The notes under the pieces: model-generated
What the model saw: only the letters and a program-made list of their open reading frames with translations
Told to the model about the DNA's origin: nothing
The model's database searches: none
Program-made: the position numbers and the translations under genes
Source: Synchiropus splendidus
Taxonomy: Eukaryota; Chordata; Actinopteri; Syngnathiformes; Callionymidae
DNA: 64,000 nt
Assembly (NCBI RefSeq): GCF_027744825.2
Contig: NC_071348.1
Location: 12,123,563-12,187,562 of the forward strand
Reading direction: 5' to 3'
In this document: positions 40,861-52,600 of the stretch, piece by piece
How the letters are laid out: the number at the start of each line of letters is the position of its first letter
How positions within the stretch are numbered: the first letter of the stretch is position 1

Positions 40861-43800
40861 TCAGAATTTAATCGTGGAGTATTCAGTGTTTTCATCCTCA
40901 CAGCGACTTGATTTCCCGATCTTGCGCATCACTCTGTGGTGTTTGAACTCCACATGGGAATAGTTTACCTCCTCCTCTCCCTCTTCACGGCTTGGTTTAT
41001 TAGCCGCGTACACAACATCTTGTCCTGGCTTGCTGCTAGAAAACAAAACAAAATTGAATCCTAAATTTGGAGATGAAAAGGTCCAGTAATGCTGACCTTT
41101 TGGTATAATGCACATTGGTATAGACCACAGATGCTTCCTCTGGGGGCACAGCTTGCACCTCCAGTGGTCTTTCAGCACTTGGGTTCTGCAAAGTCATGAG
41201 CACAAAAGAGTAAAGTAAACTCTCAGATTTGACATCCCTGTTATCTATATATACACAACTATTTCCTGTTTCTGTTCATTGTAGTTACTTGTGATCTCTG
41301 AAGTCTCTCCTCCACAGTAAAAGCCGTCATGTTTTTCACTTTGAGTTCCACACATGAAGCCTACAGGTGGTTCTACGACGCTCATGTTGACTGCACTCAT
41401 TCTCAAAAGCATGATACCACAGCCATAATGTTCCTGACTGCGCCGCTCATGAACATGGATCTGAGGTGCCGACTGCTCCCACTCCTGTTTTCCACTCGCC
41501 GGTTCTTCTGTGCCTGTACTGGCTGAGCGAGCACAGGTCCAATGTTCAGAGAAAACACTTCCTCCTTGATGTCCTGATTTTCTTAATCATAAAAAACAGT
41601 AGCCTTATCTCCTCTTTTTTGGTTTCTGCTCTGTTGAATATCTTTCCAGGTCTCCTGGATGTGACTCTCGTTCCCCTCTGTTTTTAGACAGTAATACTAC
41701 TTGTTTATCTTTTCATTATATCCATTAATTGGTTCATTTTTTTACAATTCATATCCGTCTCTCCAGCTTTTTTTTTTTCAAATGGTCCCTGTAGAGAACA
41801 TCGTTCTTCTTACATGCATCCTGTAGGCCTGTAGTGATCTACAACTTCTCATGAGGCCAGTTTTCATATCAGTCAGTGGGCAAAGATTAGCGCAGTTAAC
41901 CTGACATAAAGGCAGTTGAACTTACAGCTCTGTGTTTGATCCTCCTCTTGCACCTGTGGTTGGAAAGTATGACTGTTTAAACAGCACATTAAAACAGGGT
42001 ATGTAAAAATGTTTCTCCTTTAATATTTACTTGATGAAGATGAGACCAGCCGCCAATGGAATGAGCAGAAGTGAAGCAGAAATGAAGACATACTTCAGGA
42101 CTTTGAGAGAGGCTCCTGTATTGAGACATAATCAGTTCAAAATGATAAACTCACGTTTCTTTGTATGTTCTTTTCACGCACCTTCTACAAACAGCTCCAC
42201 TGGATCGGATCTTCTTTCACCTAACTGATTCAGGGCAGAGCAGTAGTAGATCCCAGGCTTGTCAGAGGTCACACTGTGGTTCTGCTGATCGGACACTTTG
42301 TCATCTCCTCTGTCATCCGTCGACTTCCTGTACCAGGAGTATCGGTGGATTGGTGGGTAGCTGCTGGAGCTGCATGTCAGCATCACTGAGCTCCTCTTGT
42401 CTGGCAACTGCAGCTCTTCAGCCTTCAGGACCTTCGTTTCTTTTGGAGCATCTGAGGAGTGTGGCATAGTTCTTTTTTAAATATTTATGACATGACTCTT
42501 TATCAATAAACAGTGTATTTTCCTGTCAAATTTTATCTATACGTCTATTAAAGTGAAATTCCAAGTGAAATGAACATATGAGTAAGTCATTAAAATGCTT
42601 TGTTGCAAAGCAAAACTACTCACATTTAACCACCAATTTTCTCCGCTCACTTGTCCTGCTTCCTTCAGAGTTTGAGGCGATGCACTTGTAGCTCCCTGCG
42701 TGGTGCACAGCAGCTTTAGTGGTGTAGACGAGGACATTGTTGTGGACCCCATTCTTGTTGGAGTTGGAGAACACATTCACTGAACTCGACTGAATCTCTC
42801 TGATCAAGGTGAGAGTTGAGGGTGGAAAACTGTCCACAGTGCAGTTGATGATGAAGGTCTGACCTTCTGTGACCTGAGTGTACATGGACAATATGATGTT
42901 GGTTGGAGCATCTGTGGAGAGGAAGCAGAGTAGTTTGGACAATTTCCTCCTGTATTGATTCTGACTGCAGCTTTTTGAATGTGTCATTGACAAATCCCAA
43001 ACTGCAGTGTCCCTGAGTTCTCATGAAATGGCTGGAAACTGCTAGGTCACTGGACTCTGCCTAACTTGGTGTGAGCAGCTCAGAAATCTGGTAGAGACTT
43101 GTGGTTCTGCAGTAGGGAACTCATTTACTCTGGAAACCTTGGACTGCTGTTGGTGGCCAGAAATGGTGCTCTGAAGGGCAAATCACAGAGGAAATGGACA
43201 TTACAGTGAAACGAAAAGCTGAAAAACAATGAAAGTTTGTTAAACTTCAATTGTTCCATCTACCAGCACAATGTTTTGGTGATGACATCATCTAATGTTG
43301 TGCACCTGGAGATGGTGCACTGAAAAATGTTCCCTGAGGAAGGAAGTCTGATATGAACTGAGGCAGAGGTGAGTCAATGCAGCACTGAGAGTGAGTCACT
43401 CACACTGTACTTGGAAGCACTGTGGTGCACTATAATCTGTGCCGATGCTGTTGGTGGCACTGCACACGTAACAACCTTCATCAGATCTCTGCACTGTCTC
43501 AATGGTCATGGTGCTGCCCCAGTATTTGGACTGGTACTTGGAGAGTGGAGTGTGTCTGGAGGGGCCATGGAACCAGGCGAAGTAAGGAGCTGCAGGAGAG
43601 GCCTCAGTGGCACACGTTAATCTGAGCTCTTTTCCAGCGCTGACTCTTCCATTTAGACCAGAGGGGACTTGAACTCTTGTGTTCCTGGGTCCGTCTGAGG
43701 AAGAGAAACACTTTCAGCTTGTTTGAATGTTTTGTCATGTTTTCACAGTGGACTCACATTCAACCTGAATCTGAAGCAGGTCTGATGTTCCAGCACCAAT

Positions 43801-46800
43801 GGAGTTCCAGGCAGTGCAGGTATAAAAACCTGCGTGCTTTGCACTTGCATGCATTGTTGCGTGCAAGTGAGTTGGCCTGTTATGGCCTTGCTGTCGTCTG
43901 AGGAGAAAAGTGACCTGAGTCTGTTCTCTTATTGGCTCATCGTCATAAATGAGATGACTGGATAGATACAAGAAATAGTTTGTGCAAAGAAAATGTCACG
44001 AGGTCTTTATCTCGAACAAAAGGGACAAAAGTAGAGAGACATGAGTCTGGGTGATTATACGATCCTGAGTAATAATAGTGGAACATTTCTGACTGATCTC
44101 GATGGTCAGTCGTCTCCATGTTTCTCAGTTGAACACAGATTCGTCGGCGACTCGGATGCACCTCTCCTCCCTGACCAGGTGTCGCGGTGTCGCAGGCGTG
44201 AGCTCTCACAGTGTCTGACACTGAAACTCAGCACCTTTATTCCACTAGTCGATCAGACTGTTTGTTGGTGTTTGGGCAACTTTCATTGAGTCTCTTCGTA
44301 GCATTAGCCACCAAGCTAACCTTTCCCAACACGACATGGAGACAGTTCCTGCCCCTCGATCTCAGTGTGGAGATTATTCTGATGTTATTGTCTTGTTACC
44401 ATTCTTTTTTGTTAACATTACATTTGTTTTGTGGTTTGTTTAATGTGAATAAACCCTTTAATTAACACGTTTGCATAGTTTTCATGACATATGCTTCAAA
44501 GAGTGGAATTTTAAAAACAATAATAAAATCAATCGTTTTTGAGATCAAACAAAATGAAAAATGAAATGAATAATCCTGATGACTTTTCTTGACACCAACA
44601 ATGTGACAGTCTGTGGGGCCCCTGAGCAAGGTTTAGGTGAGAACTCAACTCCTGGATATTTCTGGTCAGAAGTGTTGTGAGTCTGGCTGGAGTTTTAATC
44701 ACAGGCCTTTGCCCTCTCAGATTTCACAGAATTCTGAAGTAAAATGCATTTCAACTGGTTCAACATGACAGAACTCTATGCAGAAATGTTCTATTGACAT
44801 TTAAACTTAGATCCTGACTAAAAAAGACAATAAAAGCCACTGAGGGCAGGAACTATTGGACAATTAAATAACCTGCAGCATATTTTAAGGGTTAAACAGA
44901 AATGGTCAAATAAGTGCAATAAAGCACCATTTTCTACTGACGCTTTACTTCGAAAGGAATGAGGACATCAGTAAAATGTTTTGTTTCAAAGCAAAACTAC
45001 TCACATTTAACCACCAATTCTCTCCGCTCACTTGTCCTGCTTCCTTCAGAGTTTGAGGCGATGCACTTGTAGCTCCCTGCGTGGTGCACAGCAGCTTTAG
45101 TGGTGTAGACGAGGTCATTGTTGTGGACCCCATTCTTGTTGGAGTTGGAGAACACATTCACTGAACTCGACTGAATCTCTCTGATCAAGGTGAGAGTTGA
45201 GGGTGGAAAACTGTTCACAGTGCATCTGATAGTGAAGGTCTGACCTTCTGTGACCTGAGTGGACATGGACAGTTTGAGGTTTGATGGAGCATCTGTGGAG
45301 AGGAAGCAGAGTAATTTGGACAATTTCCTCTTTTCCTCTTTCTTTCTTTGGTTTACAGCGTGTTTTAATGTGTCTGAAAAATGAGGAAAAAGTTAAAAGT
45401 CATCGCTGGAGAAGAAGAAGCTCACTGTGACACATAGTTTTAAGGAACTGGGAATAAAAGTCAAGTAAAAGTCATGCTATTAATATTGCATGACTTATTG
45501 AAGGAAGACAAATTCAGTGAAAATGGACAAATTTGTTTGATCGTATTAGGGAGGGAAAATAAGTGAAAACACTGCACTGTTGAGAGCAAAAAAAAAAAGA
45601 CGACAGATATGAAAGAAAACATGGAACAAATGCTACATTTTAACATATTACCTGGAAATATATAAATGAGAGACTTGCTGAAGTGAGGTCAGACAGGAGC
45701 AGGGGAAATAAAGCACTTTCCTCGGTTCAGTAACTATAAACAACATGGCCAAGAAGCCAGACTCTGAGGCAAGTCAATGCAGCACTGAGAGTGAGTCACT
45801 CACACTGTACTTGGAAGCACTGTGGTGCACTATAATCTGTGCCGATGCTGTTGGATGCGTAGCACTTGTAACAACCTTCATCAGATCTCTGAACGTTTTT
45901 AATGGTCTTTGTGTTTCCACTGTCTATATGCCAGTAGTGGGAGAGTGGAGTTCGTCTGGAGGAGCCATGGAGCCAGGAGAAGCTATGAGCTGCAGGAGAG
46001 GCCTCAGTGACACACGTTAATCTGAGCTCTTTTCCAGCGCTGACGCTCCCGTTTAGACCAGAGGGGACTTGAACTCTTGTGTTCTTGGGCTGGTCTGAGG
46101 AACAGAAACACTTTCACGAATGAAGTTTTGCATCGTTATCGACACGGAAAGGGACCTTGACTTACATTTGACAGTTAGAGTGACACTGCGGATCAAGTTT
46201 GGGTCGGTGTTGCCTCGAGTCTGACAGGAGAACTGCCTCCCATTGTCCTGCCAGCTGGCTATGAAGTTGCTAGTTGCTGTCCTGCTGTGTCCATCACCCT
46301 GAGGTTGCACTGAGATTCCTCGTTGGTCGAGAGGTTGAATTTGAGGACGGGAGGGGCACGAGGACGAGGTGGAGCAGCGGAGAGTCACTGAGCTGGACTC
46401 TGTAACAGGAGCCGGTTCCTCAAACCTGATGAGGCATGGGTTCGCTGCAAAATGAAACTTTTATTCCGTAAAAATGAAACATTTCTGACTATATGAATCA
46501 CATTCTCTTAATTATATGTGTACATTGAGGACATTTTTTTTAAATCATTATTATTATATTTGAAGTAACAGGTTGGACTGACAGAAGAACAGGCTCTGAG
46601 CTCCATTTCTCCCCTCTTGATGGGAAATATCCAAAAGAATAGCTTCCACCATCATTTTTGTTCAGGTTGCAGATCGAAATGGTGAGCTGTTTCTCTGCTC
46701 TTTGGTAAGTCACTCTGTTGCTATACTGTGGACTGATGGGGCGTTTTTCGGGGTCTGTACTGTAAACAACAGTTCCTGAGAAGTCCTTATCTCCATCGAC

Positions 46801-47048
46801 CCACACTGGATCCTTCAACCAAGCCCAGTAGGCATTTCTACTGAGATGTCCTGTGAATCTCCCCTGTATTGGAACACAGGATCCCTCTGTGGCTGTCAGC
46901 TTTGGCCTCGTGAATGTAAATGAACCAGAACCAGCTGCTGGATGACACATGTAATGGTCAGAGAAGATCCAAAACAGGTGAGTGAAATAAAACTCTTACC
47001 CCGTATTGTAGTCAGAAGCAACAGCAAGCACAGTTTTTCCCTTTCCAT
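40861..47048 (-). CDS. CD22-like Siglec receptor, copy B (V-set exon splice site deleted)
   Basis: Exons downward: 47000-47048 (signal peptide), 46573-46937 (V-set, 5' splice site missing), C2 exons 46166-46444, 45804-46094, 45005-45292, 43404-43694, 42624-42911 and 42182-42451, TM 42031-42115, tail 41926-41953, 41097-41185 and 40861-41035. A 16-bp deletion removes the V-set 5' splice site. Read-through ends soon after PVTSNIII, while skipping the exon stays in frame and gives 710 aa. Gly replaces the Siglec Arg (SYSFGYF). Two C2 exons of copy A are absent (the 30927 and 28647 types), and the 29818 and 29022 types occur twice. A truncated C2 exon lies at 43758-43838. The tail has VVYTNV, VNYSHV (ITIM) and TEYSTI (ITSM form). 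It is probably expressed without a ligand-binding V domain, as a decoy, or not at all. Confidence 0.78.
43758..43838 (-). pseudogene. Truncated C2 exon remnant in CD22-like B
   Basis: Only the last ~27 codons of the exon intact at 61431-61685 and 30172-30426 remain (HAGFYTCTAWNSIGAG). The first part and the acceptor are gone, joined to short palindrome-like filler (gcacttgcatgcattgttgc) and then intron sequence. A nearby acceptor-like site (ctcctcag) is out of phase. The remnant is presumably skipped in splicing. Confidence 0.75.
43839..45004 (-). other. Intron with a ~650-bp block shared by copies B, C and D
   Basis: The block from gagttggcctgttatggcc to aataaaccctttaattaac (about 43869-44465) recurs at 52597-53193 and 61799-62385. 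It includes an open + strand frame of 82 codons with no known similarity, and an AATAAA near its end. It could be an LTR-like remnant, but no termini could be proven. Confidence 0.45.
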
Positions 47049-47174
47049 TTTGTGAATTTATTTTAAAAAAAAAAGTCCAAGTCACTCCAGAGGTGTAATT
47101 CAAGACGAGTATCTATATGAACTTCACAATATTTAGGTTCCTCTTTCATTTGTGTTCTGGGTCGACACCTCTTT

Positions 47175-47182
47175 ATGCAAAT
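47175..47182 (-). promoter_or_regulatory. Octamer ATTTGCAT upstream of CD22-like B
   Basis: It ends 127 bases before the start codon at 47048, with the same PU.1-like AAAGAGGAAC between them, as in copies A and C. Confidence 0.55.
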
Positions 47183-48140
47183 CTGCAATCTTCATGCTTC
47201 ACAAGCTTAAGCTTATATTGTTATTCTCAACACTGCAGATGGAATCCATCTCCATCAGAGTTTGAAAATATAATAGCTGCGCCGAGTCACGTCTTCCTTT
47301 CTCTGCTACTGTATTCCAGTGCTATGATTCCAGCACTTGACAGACTTGCTTCTCCTATTACGATAGAACCTGCAGTGGCCGCTTTCTTCTGACTGCTTCT
47401 GACTACTTTAACTTCGAACCTTGACATTTCAGAGCTATTATTTTTTTGTTCACTTCTTTATGTGATTTCTTGCTTCTGCTATTGGTCGCCATCTTGTGGC
47501 AAGGCCTGAGAACAACAGGTGACATTTTGAAATAGATATTTATACATCAAAGTAAAGCCTTGCAATTTAAGAATATTGGATATAGATACATACAAATACA
47601 ATTGAAATGAGCTGAAACTGTGTTAATATTGTACTTGGAATAAAGTGGTTACATTTTACGGAATTCTAATGAAACTGTGATAATTTCGCTTAAGAATAAG
47701 GGCCGACTACATGAGAAGATTCATTTATAAAAAAAATAAAAATAAAAATAAATAAAAATTAGTAATTATTATCTATTGAAATGTTTTGTGTAAATGTGAA
47801 TTTTCGTTTGGCTGCTGGCAACGGACAGAACAAAAGAGGGGGAGCCACTTAGGAGCCAGAGGGAGTAAAGGAAGAACACAATATTCCGTATGAACGTTGA
47901 CTGTTTGCATTTAATACCCGACTAAAAACAAAACAACTTTATTTTGTTTGATGATAACTAGGTTGGACGATAGCCAAGATTGAATTGCACTTTGTTTAAT
48001 ACAGGATGTTCTGAATGTTGAAATTGTAAACAGGAGGGAGCTAGAAGTCAGATCATTCTCTCAGTCGACCTCTATTTTGTGACGCTGCAGTTTCTGCTAT
48101 ATTTATCTGCCTCTTCCTCCATCCACACTAACACACCCAT

Positions 48141-48295
<155 letters not shown>

Positions 48296-48896
48296 CTTAC
48301 ATATCATAAAGATATTTTGTTTAGTGCTTATAAAAAACTAACATCTTGACACATAAATAAATGTCAGCCTGGGACACTACCACCACGACTGAGGAGAGAG
48401 GAGAGTTATCTGGTATGATGTTGAGAAGAAAGCTGGAAACCAAGTCGAAAGGAACTAAAGCATGGAACAATGGAGATGGATTCAAGATCTAGAAGACTAC
48501 TAGAAGAAATGAAGTGGGAGCCGAACAGGACCATGACCTTCAAGCTTCAAGGCGTTCCAGGACAATGTCGATAAGGTGATAGAGAGGGAGAGAATCGTGA
48601 TAGGAGCAGTGGCCATGTAGAGGAGACGAGGATGTTAAGGAGTCAAGGACAGAGCTTCTGAGGACCAGAGGGTGGCAGGTTTTCCTAACAGATTCACCAG
48701 TAAATGGAAATAAAGACAAACAAGAGCGACCCCAAAAAAGGAGACAAACTCAAGGGGCCTCATAACAGATAAAGGAAGGGAAAGACAACCTGCATATTCA
48801 TGGCAGAGACGAGTGAGATTCCTCCGGCCGAACGATCTCCACATTACCTGCCTCTCCTTCCTACTCATACTTGAAACCTTTAGCAGTTATCAGTAC

Positions 48897-49102
48897 TAGT
48901 GAAGGGTAGATGAGGTATCATGAAACATTGTTCCAGGGTTGTTCCTAATTTTCAGAGGCCACTGCATGTCGCTCTTGGTGTAGAAATGATGTGAGGTTTC
49001 ATTAAATTCGTCGTTCAAGTCCAAACATTTTACAGCAAACAGTGCCATCTGGTGGCCTCTGAAAATCAGGACACTGTGTCATGAAACCTCGGCTCATCAC
49101 TA
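48897..49102. mobile_element. 206-bp hAT-like MITE, unit C
   Basis: It has the same element and flanking 8-mers as 40150-40355, at the paralogous position, so it was inserted before the units duplicated. Confidence 0.7.
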
Positions 49103-49620
49103 GTCAGTACCATGTTGCAGTGACCAGTGCAAGTGGGAGTCTGTGGCTCAAAAAAGAGGCGTCTTAAGTTCTGATATTATGAAGGCGGAAGACATGACTC
49201 CTTTCCAGGCCCTCCAGGCCTCTGTGAAAACACACGCCTCACAGAAGTTGATAGATAAGAAATATTGTCCTTAAATAAGTACTGTGAGAGATTATGGGCG
49301 TGAACAGAGGAGACTGAGATTAAAGACTAGCGTCACAGTGTTTTCTGCTGGTATTAAACACATGTAAAGAACGACCATTGTGTGGGATTTATTTATATCA
49401 GAGGAGAAGATTTTCCAGAGAACAGTGGCAGCATGGTTAATTCACTTTCATAAAACAGGCATGATGTGCAGATGAAGCTTATGTACAATCTGATTCTGTT
49501 TTGCTTGTTATTAAAATACAGTTTTCATAGCATATAAAAGTATGCAGCATCTGTTATATACCAGCCGAACGGTGCATCACTTCACATTGGATTTAAACCA
49601 ACAATTCCTTGTTTTTGTTC

Positions 49621-52600
49621 TCAGAATTTAATCGTGGAGTATTCAGTGTTTTCATCCTCACAGCGACTTGATTTCCCGATCTTGTGCTTCACTCTGTTGT
49701 GTTTGAACTCCACATGGGAATAGTTCACCTCCTCCTCTCCCTCTTCACCGCTTGGTTTATTAGCCGCGTACACAACATCTTGTCCTGGCTTGCTGCTAGA
49801 AAACAAAACAAAATTGAATCCTAAATTCGGAGATGAAAAGGTCCAGTAATGCTGACCTTTTGGTATAATGCACATTGGTATAGACCACAGATGCTTCCTC
49901 TGGGGGCACAGCTTGCACCTCCAGTGGTCTTTCAGCACTTGGGTTCTGCAAAGTCATGAGCACAAAAGAGTAAAGTAAACTCTCAGATTTGACATCCCTG
50001 TTATCTATATATACACAACTATTTCCTGTTTCTGTTCATTGTAGTTACTTGTGATCTCTGAAGTCTCTCCTCCACAGTAAAAGCCGTTACGTTTTTAATT
50101 TCGAGTTCCACACATGAAGCCTACAGGTGGTTCTACGACGCTCATGTTGACTGCACTCATTCTCAAAAGCATGATACCACAGCCATAATGTTCCTGACTG
50201 CGCCGCTCATGAACATGGATCTGAGGTGCCGACTGCTCCCACTCCTGTTTTCCACTCGCCGGTTCTTCCGTGCCTGTACTGGCTGAGCGAGCACAGGTCC
50301 AATGTTCAGAGAAAACACTTCCTCCTTGATGTCCTGATTTTCTTAATCATAAAAAATGGTAGTCTTTATCTCCTCTTTTTTGGTTTCTGCTCTGTTGAAT
50401 ATCTTTCCAGGTCTCCTGGATGTGACTCTCGTTGCCGTCTGTTTTTAGACAGTAATAGTACTTGTTTATCTTTTCATGATATATATTGGTTCAATTTTTT
50501 ACAATTCACATCCGGCTCTCTTTTTATTCAAATGGTCCCTGTAGAGACCATCGTTCTTCTTACATGCATCCTGTAGGCCTGTAGTGATCTACAACTTCTC
50601 ATGAGGCCAGTTTTCATATCAGTCAGTGGGCAAAGATTAGCGCAGTTAACCTGACATAAAGGCAGTTGAACTTACAGCTCTGTGTTTGATCCTCCTCTTG
50701 CACCTGTGGTTGGAAAGTATGACTGTTTAAACAGCACATTAAAACAGGGTATGTAAAAATGTTTCTCTTTAATATTTACTTGATGAAGATGAGACCAGCC
50801 GCCAATGGAATGAGCAGAAGTGAAGCAGAAATGAAGACATACTTCAGGACTTTGAGAGAGGCTCCTGTATTGAGACAGAATCAGTTCAAAATGATAAACT
50901 CACGTTACTTTGTATGTTCTCTTCACTTCACCTTCTACAAACAGCTCCACTGGATCGGATCTTCTTTCACCTAACTGATTCAGGGCAGAGCAGTAGTAGA
51001 TCCCAGGCTTGTCAGAGGTCACACTGTGGTTCTGCTGATCGGACACTTTGTCATCTCCTCTGTCATCCGTCGACTTCCTGTACCAGGAGTATCGGTGGAT
51101 TGGTGGGTAGCTGCTGGAGCTGCATGTCAGCATCACTGAGCTCCTCTTGTCTGGCAACTGCAGCTCTTCAGCCTTCAGGACCTTCGTTTCTTTTGGAGCA
51201 TCTGAGGAGTGTGGCATAGTTCTTTTAAAAATATTTATGACATGACTCTTTATCAATAAACAGTGTATTTTCCTGTCAAATTTTATCTATACGTCTATTA
51301 AAGTGAAATTCCAAGTTAAACGAACATATGAGTAAGTCATTAAAATGCTTTGTTGCAAAGTAAAACTACTCACATTTAACCACCAATTTTCTCCGCTCAC
51401 TTGTCCTGCTTCCTTCAGAGTTTGAGGCGATGCACTTGTAGCTCCCTGCGTGGTGCACAGCAGCTTTAGTGGTGTAGACGAGGACATTGTTGTGGACATT
51501 CACTGAACTCGACCCAGTCTCTCTGATCAAGGTGAGAGTTGAGGGTGGAAAACTGTCCACAGTGCAGTTGATGATGAAGGTCTGACCTTCTGTGACCTGA
51601 GTGTACATGGACAATATGATGTCGGTTGGAGCATCTGTGGAGAGGAAGCAGAGTAGTTTGGAGAATTTCCTCCTGTATTGATTCTGACTGCAGCTTTTTG
51701 AATGTGTCATTGACAAATCCCTAACTGCAGTGTCCCTGAGTTCTCATGAAATGGCTGGAAACTGGACTCCTAGGTCACTGGACTCTGCCTAACTTGGTGT
51801 GAGCAGCTCAGAAATCTGGTAGAGACTTGTGGTTCTACAGTAGGGAACTCATTTACTCTGGAAACCTTGGACTGCTGTTGGTGGCCAGGAATGGTGCTCT
51901 GAAGGGCAAATCACAGAGGAAATGGACATTACAGTGAAACGAAAAGCTGAAAAACAATGAAAGTTTGTTAAACTTCAATTGTTCCATCTACCAGCACAAT
52001 GTTTTGGTGATGACATCATCTAATGTTGTGCACCTGGAGTTGGTGCACTGAAAAATGTTCCCTGAGGAAGGAAGTCTGATATGAACTGAGGCAGAGGTGA
52101 GTCAATGCAGCACTGAGGGTGTGTCACTCACACTGTACTTGGAAGCACTGTGGTGCACTATAATCTCTGCCGATGCTGTTGGTGGCGCAGCACTTGTAAC
52201 AACCTTCATCAGATCTCTGCACTGTCTCAATGGTCATGGTGCTGCCCCAGTATTTGGACTGGTACTTGGAGAGTGGAGTGTGTCTGGAGGGGCCATGGAA
52301 CCAGGAGAAGTAATGAGCTGCAGGAGAGGCCTCAGTGGCACACGTTAATCTGAGCTCTTTTCCAGCGCTGACTCTTCCATTTAGACCAGAGGGGACTTGA
52401 ACTCTTGTGTTCCTGGGTCGGTCTGAGGAAGAGAAACACTTTCAGCTTGTTTGAATGTTTTGTCATGTTTTCACAGTGGACTCACATTCAACCTGAATCT
52501 GAAGCAGGTCTGATGTTCCAGCACCAATGGAGTTGCTGGCAGTGCAGGTATAAAAACCTGCGTGCTTTGCACTTGCATGCATTGTTGCGTGCAAGTGAGT

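Larger units (their letters stand above)
39012..47640. repeat. Segmental duplication unit B (flank plus CD22-like B)
   Basis: The unit consists of ~1.85 kb of flank with AAT microsatellite and MITE, then gene B and its promoter. It matches 47641-56320 (unit C) and 56321-64000 (unit D) in the same order over long identical stretches. The boundary is placed at the common sequence ttggaataaagtggttacat, which starts each unit. Confidence 0.85.

Noticed and set aside
42161..42469. ~102-codon + strand ORFs recurring at 28153, 42161, 50914 and 59465
   Set aside because: They are the antisense of the membrane-proximal C2 exon and persist only because that exon is conserved.
47117..47392. 91-codon + strand ORFs upstream of each CD22-like gene (32207, 47117, 55802)
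   Set aside because: They cover the presumed promoter with octamer; no protein similarity, and conservation is explained by duplication.
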